Both the position numbers and the translations under genes were made by a program. The notes beneath the pieces were generated by a model. That model was not told the origin of the DNA and did no database searches. It was given only the letters and a program-made list of their open reading frames with translations. Below, piece after piece: positions 1 to 6,269 of a stretch of 53,743 nt of DNA. The stretch spans positions 1-53,743 of the forward strand of contig NZ_RAQQ01000030.1 of NCBI RefSeq assembly GCF_003610785.1, given 5' to 3'. The stretch is from Micromonospora globbae (GTDB lineage Bacteria; Actinomycetota; Actinomycetes; Mycobacteriales; Micromonosporaceae). The number at the start of each line of letters is the position of its first letter. The first letter of the stretch is position 1.

Positions 1-1
1 C

Positions 2-103
2 GCCCTCATCTGCCTTGCCCGACGCCGCTGCGACGTCCTATTCGCCATGCTCCGCCACAAGACCCCCTACCAACCACGCCCGACGGCCCCCGTCGCTGCT
101 TGA
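2..103 (+). CDS. IS110-family transposase, C-terminal end only (partial)
   Basis: The frame open from base 2 ends at a TGA at 101-103 and encodes about 33 residues, with an ALICLARRRCDVLFAMLR stretch followed by a Pro/Ala-rich tail. This resembles the C-terminus of IS110-type (DEDD/Ser) transposases, where a helical LARRR-DVL-AMLR segment precedes a short disordered tail. The rest lies to the left of the window, so it cannot be said whether the element is intact. The bases just after the stop, up to about 126 (CATAGGGACACCCC), look like an element end of this family. Recognition is by memory of the family only. Confidence 0.6.
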   Translation, partial: ALICLARRRCDVLFAMLRHKTPYQPRPTAPVAA

Positions 104-149
104 CGAAACCCATAGGGACACCCCCCCCGGGCCCCCCGCTCACCCCGGT

Positions 150-204
150 GATCATGAGGTTGGCGGGCGGATCCGTCCGGATCCGGCCCGCCAACCTCAT
201 GATC
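150..204. terminator. Large near-perfect hairpin between the IS end and the penicillin-binding protein gene
   Basis: A 19-base arm at 150-168 pairs perfectly with 186-204. The stem continues inward with 169-175 against 178-184, leaving one bulged base at 185 and a two-base loop. It lies 20 bases beyond the stop of the leftward PBP gene and just past the transposase end, so it would stop transcription from both sides. There is no T-tract, as is common in actinomycetes. The outer arm (GATCATGAGGTTGG) resembles the hairpin at 6115-6169. Confidence 0.7.
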
Positions 205-224
205 AACCAGGAGTGGTCGCGTGG

Positions 225-2351
225 TCAGCCCACTATCGCGTCGGACGGGGGCGTGAACTGCCGGGTGGGTTTGCCCTTCAGGGCGTCCCGGAGGGTCTCC
301 GCCACGGCGCTGATCGGGATCTGGGACTGGCCGTCACCCACCGCGTTGAACGGGTTGTCGGGGTCGGAGATGAAGCTCGCCGCCGCCAGCTCCGGCGTGT
401 AGCCCACGAACCAGGCCGACCGGGTGCTGTCCGTCGTACCCGTCTTGCCGGCCACCGGCCGCCCCACCGTGCCCCGGACGCTGTCCGCCGTCGACCAGCC
501 GCCGCAGCTTCCCCGGGCCGGGGTGTCGCCGGTCGGGCAGCGGGCCGCGTCGGTGGCCGCGCGGGCGGCGTCCGCGCTCACCACCTGCCGGCAGCGGGGC
601 TTGGCCACCTCCCGGGTGATGCCGGACGCGGTCGTGTACGTGGTCGGCGTACCGTCCCGGTTGTAGATCGCCTGCACCGGCATGGCCTCGCAGTACCGGC
701 CGTCGGCGGCGATGGCCGCGTACGCGTTGGCCATCTCCAGCGGGGTGGCGTCGGAGACGCCCAGCGTGAAGGCCCCCCACTTCTTCACCTTCTCCGGTGA
801 GGCCTGGTCGCGGTCGACGTCGGTGCGCCAGCGCAGCCCGAGCTGTTCGGCGAGCCGGACGCCCGCCTCGGCGCCGATCTGCTCCTCCAGCCAGACGAAG
901 TACGTGTTGACCGACTTGCCGAAGCCCGACCACATGGTCTGCAGGCCGGACATCGCCCCGCTCGCGTTGGACGGCGCCCACCCGTCGAAGACCTTCGACT
1001 GGTACCGGTACGGGGCGTTGAACGAGGTGGACAGCGGCATGCCGGCGTTGAGCGCGGCCAGCATCGGGAACATCTTGAACGTCGATCCGGCCTGGTAGCC
1101 CGGCAGGTCGCCGCCGCCGAGCAGGGGCGCCACGGTGTTCGGGTAGTTGGCCTTCACGTTCGGCCCGGCCTCCGGGTTGGAGCTCTGCGGGTTCTCGTTG
1201 AGGTCCAGGGAGTAGGTGCGGTTGACGGCCATCGCCTTCACCCGCCCGGTCCCGGGCTCGCTCACGACGATCCCGTTGGCGAACGGGCTGCCGGTGCCGG
1301 CGCCGAGGTTCTTCTCCGCCGCTTCCTGGATCTTCGGGTCGATGCCGAGCACGATCCGGTAGCCGCCGCGGCGGAGCTTGTCCATCCGCTCCAGCCGGTT
1401 CGCCCCGAACGCGGGCTGCGCGCTCCACCAGTTCTTCAGGTAGTCGCAGATGAAGCCCCAGCTGTTGTACTTCTTCGGGACGGCGGCGCAGTCGTTCGGC
1501 GGGTCGGTCAGCTTGAGCCGGATCGGTTCGGCCTTGGCGGAGGCGGCCGCGTCCGGCGAGAGGTAGCCGAGCTGCGTCATCCGGTCCAGCACGTAGTTGC
1601 GCCGTGCCGTGGCGTCCTTCTGGTCGGAGGTCGCCGGGTCGTACTGGCTGGGTGACTTGACCAGGCCGGCCAGCGTCGCCGCCTCGACCGGTGTCAGGTC
1701 CTTCGGCGTCTTGGAGAAGAAGATCTCGCTGGCGGCGTAGATGCCGTACGCGCGGTGACCGAAGTACGCCGAGTTGAGGTACCGCTCGATGATTTCCTCC
1801 TTGCTCAGCTCCTTCTCCAGGTCGAGCGCCAGCCGCATCTCCTTGATCTTGCGCAGGCTGGTCTGCTGGGTGGCCTCCTGCACCTCCTTCGGTGTCGTGG
1901 CGCTGTCCCGCAGTGCCATGCGGACGTACTGCATGGTGAGCGTGGACGCGCCCTGGGAGACGCCGCTGGAGCGGGCGTTGGCCACGAACGCGCGGACGAC
2001 GCCCTTCGGGTCGACGCCGTGGTGCTGGTAGAAGCGCGAGTCCTCGGCGGCCACGATCGCCTGCTGGATGTGCGGCGACATGTCCGACAGCTTCGTGTAC
2101 TGCCGGTACTCCTCGTAGAACATCGTCAGCACGGTCTTGCCGTCGGGCAGGTAGAGGTAGGAGGTCTCGGCGGGCAGGGCCTTGGTCAACAGTCTGGTCT
2201 TGTGCTCCGTGGCGTGCGCGGTGGCCTTCGCGCCGAGCCCGGTGAACGCGACCACGGGGTAGGCGACGGCGGCGATCACGATGCCCGCGATCAGTCCGGC
2301 GCGAAGGAGAGGAATGGCACGACCAGCGGTGGCAAGGGGTCGGTTGCTCAC
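225..2351 (-). CDS. Bifunctional penicillin-binding protein (class A: GT51 transglycosylase plus transpeptidase)
   Basis: Polymerises lipid II into glycan strands and cross-links the stem peptides at the outer face of the membrane. The 708-residue product has an N-terminal membrane helix at about 16-38. The glycosyltransferase domain carries the catalytic glutamate in EDSRFYQHHG (E103) and the GASTLTMQ motif (134-141). The transpeptidase domain has STFK (423-426, nucleophilic Ser), SVN (480-482) and KTGTT (636-640), so both activities look intact. No C-terminal PASTA domain follows. It starts at a GTG and is divergent from cobC. An AT-rich, palindrome-bearing stretch lies directly upstream. 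Family assignment is firm; the paralogue (PonA1-like or PonA2-like) is not resolved. Confidence 0.95.
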   Translation of the reverse strand: MSNRPLATAGRAIPLLRAGLIAGIVIAAVAYPVVAFTGLGAKATAHATEHKTRLLTKALPAETSYLYLPDGKTVLTMFYEEYRQYTKLSDMSPHIQQAIVAAEDSRFYQHHGVDPKGVVRAFVANARSSGVSQGASTLTMQYVRMALRDSATTPKEVQEATQQTSLRKIKEMRLALDLEKELSKEEIIERYLNSAYFGHRAYGIYAASEIFFSKTPKDLTPVEAATLAGLVKSPSQYDPATSDQKDATARRNYVLDRMTQLGYLSPDAAASAKAEPIRLKLTDPPNDCAAVPKKYNSWGFICDYLKNWWSAQPAFGANRLERMDKLRRGGYRIVLGIDPKIQEAAEKNLGAGTGSPFANGIVVSEPGTGRVKAMAVNRTYSLDLNENPQSSNPEAGPNVKANYPNTVAPLLGGGDLPGYQAGSTFKMFPMLAALNAGMPLSTSFNAPYRYQSKVFDGWAPSNASGAMSGLQTMWSGFGKSVNTYFVWLEEQIGAEAGVRLAEQLGLRWRTDVDRDQASPEKVKKWGAFTLGVSDATPLEMANAYAAIAADGRYCEAMPVQAIYNRDGTPTTYTTASGITREVAKPRCRQVVSADAARAATDAARCPTGDTPARGSCGGWSTADSVRGTVGRPVAGKTGTTDSTRSAWFVGYTPELAAASFISDPDNPFNAVGDGQSQIPISAVAETLRDALKGKPTRQFTPPSDAIVG

Positions 2352-2366
2352 AGGGTCAAGCTATGA

Positions 2367-2385
2367 CATTTCCGATTCGGAAATG
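2367..2385. promoter_or_regulatory. Palindrome in the PBP/cobC divergent promoter region
   Basis: CATTTCCG and CGGAAATG (8-base arms, 3-base spacer ATT) lie 16-34 bases upstream of the PBP start. The surrounding 2360-2400 segment is far more AT-rich than the rest of the window and includes GAGAAAAATTCATAAA. This is a plausible promoter with an operator; no protein can be named for it. Confidence 0.4.
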
Positions 2386-2483
2386 AGAAAAATTCATAAA
2401 CGGGCGGACGGCAATGGAGTGGTGACGCGGCCCACGTCGTGATCGGCTGTCCCGCACGCCGCCTTCCCGGCAGGATCGCGGAC

Positions 2484-3599
2484 ATGCGTGGTCAGCCGAT
2501 GGGGACGCCGCCCGGCGCCGGAGCGCCACCGGCCCCCGCGCCGCCCGCGGACGACGGGCCGGACCTCGGTCACCACGGCGACGCCGAGGTCGGGGAAGGG
2601 CTCGTGGACCTCGCCGTCAACGTCCGGCACGCCGCGCCGCCGCCGTGGCTGGCCGAGCCCATCGCCGCCACCCTCGGCGACCTCGCCCGCTACCCCGACC
2701 CGGCACCGGCCCGGGCCGCCGTCGCCGCCCGGCACGGCCGCGCCCCGGACGAGGTGCTGCTCACCGCGGGTGCCGCCGAGGGGTTCGTGCTGATCGCCCA
2801 GGCCCTGCGCGGCGTACGCCGCCCGGTGGTGGTGCACCCGCAGTTCACCGAGCCCGAGGCGGCGCTGCGGTCGGCCGGTCACCAGGTCGAGCGGGTGCTG
2901 CTCGACGCCGCCGACGACTTCCGGCTCGACCCGGCCCGGGTGCCCGCCGACGCCGACCTCGTGATGATCGGCAACCCGACGAACCCCACCTCGGTGCTGC
3001 ATCCCGCGGACGACCTCACCGCGCTGGCCCGCCCGGGCCGGGTGCTCGTGGTCGACGAGGCGTTCGCCGACACCACCACGGTCCCCGGCCGCCCGGGCGA
3101 ACCGGAGTCCCTCGCCGGCCGGCGGGACGTGCCCGGTCTGCTCGTGGTGCGCAGCCTCACGAAGACGTGGGGGCTGGCCGGGCTCCGCATCGGCTACCTG
3201 CTCGGCGCCCCGGAACTACTGGCCCGGCTCGCCGCCGTCCAGCCGCTCTGGGCGGTCTCCACGCCCGCGCTGGCGGCCGCCGCGGCCTGCGCCAGCCCCG
3301 TCGCGGTCGAGGCCGAGCGCGCGATCGCCGCGCGACTGGCCGCCGACCGCGAACACCTGGTGGCCCGCCTCGCCGGCCTGCCGGGCGTACGCGTCGCCGG
3401 CCGGCCCGCGAGCGCGTTCGTCCTGATCCACCTGCCCGGCGCGGCGGCGGTCCGCGCCGCCCTGCGCGAGCGGGGCTGGGCCGTACGCCGCGGCGACACC
3501 TTCCCCGGCCTCGGGCCGGACTGGCTGCGGGTGGCGGTCCGCGACCCGGCCACCACCGACGCGTTCACCCGGGTACTGGGCGAGATCCTGGAGGCATGA
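2484..3599 (+). CDS. cobC: CobC-like PLP-dependent aminotransferase (threonine-phosphate decarboxylase family)
   Basis: A fold-type I PLP enzyme of the histidinol-phosphate aminotransferase superfamily. In cobalamin synthesis this branch makes (R)-1-aminopropan-2-ol phosphate from threonine phosphate, the linker joining corrin ring to lower ligand. Visible signatures are NPTNPTS, the DEAFAD aspartate, and SLTKTWGLAGLRIGY with the PLP-binding lysine. Its stop overlaps the cobT start (ATGATG), and this neighbour is the main reason to prefer CobC over a HisC paralogue. I chose the ATG at 2484; another ATG at 2499 is also possible. The first 40 residues are Pro/Ala/Gly-rich and poorly conserved in appearance. 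Expected length of about 350-370 residues is met. Confidence 0.8.
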   Translation: MRGQPMGTPPGAGAPPAPAPPADDGPDLGHHGDAEVGEGLVDLAVNVRHAAPPPWLAEPIAATLGDLARYPDPAPARAAVAARHGRAPDEVLLTAGAAEGFVLIAQALRGVRRPVVVHPQFTEPEAALRSAGHQVERVLLDAADDFRLDPARVPADADLVMIGNPTNPTSVLHPADDLTALARPGRVLVVDEAFADTTTVPGRPGEPESLAGRRDVPGLLVVRSLTKTWGLAGLRIGYLLGAPELLARLAAVQPLWAVSTPALAAAAACASPVAVEAERAIAARLAADREHLVARLAGLPGVRVAGRPASAFVLIHLPGAAAVRAALRERGWAVRRGDTFPGLGPDWLRVAVRDPATTDAFTRVLGEILEA

Positions 3600-4726
3600 T
3601 GCTGGAGAGCACGATCGCGGCCATCCGACCGCTGGACGACGCCGCGATGGCCGCGGCCCGTGAGCTGCACGGGCGGCTCACCAAGCCGGCCGGTTCACTC
3701 GGCGCGCTGGAGGAGCTCTCGGTACGGCTCGCCGGCCTGGCCGGCGCCTGCCCACCCCCGCTGCCGGAGCGGGCGGCGGTGGCGATCTTCGCGGGCGACC
3801 ACGGCGTGCACGCGCAGGGCGTGAGCCCGTGGCCGCAGGAGGTCACCGCCCAGATGATCGCCAACTTCCTGGCCGGCGGCGCCGTGGTCAACGCGTTCGC
3901 CCGGCAGGCGGGCGCCGCGGTCACCGTGGTGGACGTCGGGGTGGCGACCCCGATCCCGACCGCCGGCACGGAACCGCTCGACCCGGCCGGCGGCGCGGTG
4001 CTCGATCCCGCCGGCAGCGCGCGGGTGCTCGACCCGGCCGTGCCGCGCCTCGTCGACGCCAACGTCCGGCCCGGTACGGCCGACCTCACGGTGACCGCCG
4101 CCCTCACCCGCGACGAGGCCCGGGCCGCGGTGGAGACCGGTGTCCGCGTCGCCGACGAGCTGATCGACGCCGGCGCCGGGATCCTGCTCACCGGGGACAT
4201 GGGCATCGGCAACACCACCCCGGCCGCCGCGCTCATCGCGGCCTTCACCGGCGCCGACCCGGCCGCGGCGACGGGTCGCGGCACGGGCGTGGACGACGCC
4301 ACGTACCAGCGGAAGGTCGACGTGGTGCGGGCGGCGCTGGAACGCCACCGGCCGGACCCGACCGACCCGCTGGGCGTGCTGGCCACGGTCGGCGGCCTGG
4401 AGCACGCCGCGCTGGCCGGGCTGATCCTCGGTGCGGCCGCGCGTCGGGTGCCGGTGCTGCTCGACGGGGTGATCGCGGGCTCCGCCGCCCTCGCCGCCGC
4501 GGCGTTCGCCCCGGACGCGGTGGGCGCCATGGTCGCCGGGCACCGGTCGGCCGAGCCGGGCGCCACGCTCGCGCTGCGGAAGCTCGGCCTCGACGCGCTC
4601 ATCGACCTCGGCCTGCGCCTCGGCGAGGGGACCGGCGCCCTGCTCGCGCTCCCCGTGGTCACCGGTGCCGTGCGGGTGCTGCACGAGGTCGCGACGTTCG
4701 ACTCCGCCGGCGTGGCCGAGAAGTGA
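3596..4726 (+). CDS. cobT: Nicotinate-nucleotide--dimethylbenzimidazole phosphoribosyltransferase
   Basis: Transfers phosphoribose from nicotinate mononucleotide to 5,6-dimethylbenzimidazole, activating the lower ligand of cobalamin. The 376-residue protein shows the family motifs KPAGSLGALE near residue 30, GDHGV (67-71), GDMGIGNTTPA and LDGVIAGSAA. A C-terminal LGEGTGA contains the expected catalytic glutamate (about E344). The start overlaps the cobC stop, so the two are translationally coupled. The cobinamide kinase and cobalamin synthase genes that often accompany it are not in this window, so the pathway must be completed elsewhere. Confidence 0.93.
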   Translation: MMLESTIAAIRPLDDAAMAAARELHGRLTKPAGSLGALEELSVRLAGLAGACPPPLPERAAVAIFAGDHGVHAQGVSPWPQEVTAQMIANFLAGGAVVNAFARQAGAAVTVVDVGVATPIPTAGTEPLDPAGGAVLDPAGSARVLDPAVPRLVDANVRPGTADLTVTAALTRDEARAAVETGVRVADELIDAGAGILLTGDMGIGNTTPAAALIAAFTGADPAAATGRGTGVDDATYQRKVDVVRAALERHRPDPTDPLGVLATVGGLEHAALAGLILGAAARRVPVLLDGVIAGSAALAAAAFAPDAVGAMVAGHRSAEPGATLALRKLGLDALIDLGLRLGEGTGALLALPVVTGAVRVLHEVATFDSAGVAEK

Positions 4727-4823
4727 CCGTGCCCGTCGGCCTCACCCTCCGGCCGCGCCGCACCGCGCCCGTCCGCGCCGCGACGGCGGGCGGGGCCGCC
4801 GTCCCTTCGGGGAGTGTCGCACC

Positions 4824-6080
4824 GTGAGCGGTCGCGTCGAGCCGTCGGGCGGCAACCCGTACCCCCTGGGCCTGCGCCTGCGCGGCCGGCGGGTGGTCGT
4901 GGTGGGCGGGGGGACGGTCGCCACCCGGCGCGTGCCGGCGCTGCTCGACGCGGACGCCGACGTCCTGCTGGTGGCCCCGGAGCTGACCCCGGCGCTGCGC
5001 GCCCACGTCGACGCGGGACGGCTGCGCTGGGAGGCACGCCGGTTCGTCCCGTCGGACCTCGACGGCGCGTGGCTGGTGCAGGTGGCGGTGGACGACCGGC
5101 GGGCCGCCGCGGCGGTGAGCGCCGCGGCGGACGAGCGGCGCGTCTTCTGCGTACGCGCGGACGACCGGGACGCGGCGACCGCCTGGACGCCGGCCGTCAC
5201 CCGGCACGGTCCGGTGACCGTGGCCGTGCTCGGCGGCGGTGATCCCCGCCGGGCGATGAGCGTGCGCGACGCCGTCCGGGCGCTGCTGGAGGCGAGGCCG
5301 GGCCCCCTGTCGACGGATCCGGCAGAGGAGGCGGGCCCTGTCCACGCCCCCGGCGGCCGGGTCGCCCTCGTCGGCGCCGGGCCGGGCGATCCCGAGCTGA
5401 TCACCGTGAAGGGCCTGCGGATGCTCACCGAGGCGGACGTGGTGGTCGCCGACCGGCTGGTGCCCGGGCTGCTGCTGGACGAGCTGCGCGCCGACGTGGA
5501 GCTGGTCGACGCCTCCAAGATCCCGTACGGGCCGGCCCGGACGCAGGAGGAGATCAACCGGATCATCGTGGACCGGGCCCGGGCGGGGCGGTTCGTCGTA
5601 CGGCTGAAGGGCGGCGACCCGTACGTCTTCGGCCGTGGCGGTGAGGAGCTGCTGGCCTGCGCGGAGGCCGGCGTGCCGGTGACGGTGGTGCCCGGGGTGA
5701 CGAGCGCCGTGGCGGTCCCCGCGGTGGCCGGCATCCCCGTCACGCACCGGGCGGTGGCCCACGAGTTCACCGTGGTGTCCGGGCACGTCGCGCCGGACTC
5801 CCCGGCGTCGCTGGTGCGCTGGGACGCGCTCGCCGCCCTGCGCGGCACGCTGGTGATCCTCATGGGGCTGAAGAACCTGGCGGCGATCACGGCGACCCTC
5901 GTCGCGCACGGACGCCCGGAGGGAACCCCGGCGGCCGTGGTGCAGGAGGGCACGACGGGCGGGCAGCGGGTGCTGCGCTCGACGCTCGGCAGGGTCGCCG
6001 CCGACGTGGCGGCCGCCCACCTGCGCCCACCCGCCATCGTGGTGGTCGGCGAGGTGGTAACCACACTCCCGCCCGGCTAA
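4824..6080 (+). CDS. cobA: Fused siroheme synthase / uroporphyrinogen-III C-methyltransferase (CysG-like)
   Basis: Two domains in one 418-residue chain. Residues 1 to about 160 are a precorrin-2 dehydrogenase/ferrochelatase module with an NAD-binding GGGTVATRR near residue 28 and the VAVDD segment carrying the catalytic Asp. From about 175 onward is the SAM-dependent uroporphyrinogen-III methyltransferase, with VGAGPGDPELITVKG, RLKGGDPYVFGRGGEE and the GIPVTHR region. It supplies precorrin-2 for cobalamin and can make siroheme. The GTG at 4824 follows a GGGGAG ribosome-binding site; an in-frame upstream extension overlaps cobT and lacks similarity. It lies 97 bases after cobT in the same direction, so all three probably form one unit. 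It could equally be labelled cysG. Confidence 0.9.
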   Translation: MSGRVEPSGGNPYPLGLRLRGRRVVVVGGGTVATRRVPALLDADADVLLVAPELTPALRAHVDAGRLRWEARRFVPSDLDGAWLVQVAVDDRRAAAAVSAAADERRVFCVRADDRDAATAWTPAVTRHGPVTVAVLGGGDPRRAMSVRDAVRALLEARPGPLSTDPAEEAGPVHAPGGRVALVGAGPGDPELITVKGLRMLTEADVVVADRLVPGLLLDELRADVELVDASKIPYGPARTQEEINRIIVDRARAGRFVVRLKGGDPYVFGRGGEELLACAEAGVPVTVVPGVTSAVAVPAVAGIPVTHRAVAHEFTVVSGHVAPDSPASLVRWDALAALRGTLVILMGLKNLAAITATLVAHGRPEGTPAAVVQEGTTGGQRVLRSTLGRVAADVAAAHLRPPAIVVVGEVVTTLPPG

Positions 6081-6114
6081 CCGACCCCCGGCCCGCCCCG
6101 GGGCCAGGGCCGTC

Positions 6115-6169
6115 GATCATGAAGTTGTCGTCACGACACGCCGTGCCGGACGGCGATAACTTCATGATC
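6115..6169. terminator. Intergenic hairpin of the GATCATGAAGTT type
   Basis: GATCATGAAGTTGTCG at 6115-6130 pairs with 6154-6169, 16 bases with a single G-T wobble, around a 23-base loop. It sits 34 bases after the cobA stop, between convergent genes. The outer sequence is nearly the same as in the hairpin at 150-204. Confidence 0.65.
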
Positions 6170-6180
6170 AACGGGGTCGG

Positions 6181-6220
6181 GCGGGGCCAGGCGGGGCCAG
6201 GCGGGGCCAGGCGGGGCCGA
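6181..6220. repeat. Four tandem copies of a 10-base unit
   Basis: GCGGGGCCAG is repeated exactly at 6181, 6191 and 6201, with a fourth copy at 6211 that ends GA instead of AG. It is noncoding and lies between two hairpins in a convergent intergenic region. Confidence 0.9.
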
Positions 6221-6222
6221 GC

Positions 6223-6266
6223 GCGGGGGCCTCGGGGCGCCCAGACGGGCGCCCCGAGGCCCCCGC
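6223..6266. terminator. Strong hairpin, 20-base perfect stem with AGAC loop
   Basis: The arm at 6223-6242 pairs perfectly with 6247-6266 around a four-base loop, ending four bases from the stop of the leftward otsB-GH15 gene. It is symmetric and so could serve both converging transcripts. Confidence 0.85.
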
Positions 6267-6269
6267 CGG

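Noticed and set aside
2400..2483. A cobalamin riboswitch upstream of cobC
   Set aside because: The gap from the PBP start is too short for the aptamer (about 200 bases) and the conserved box sequences are absent.
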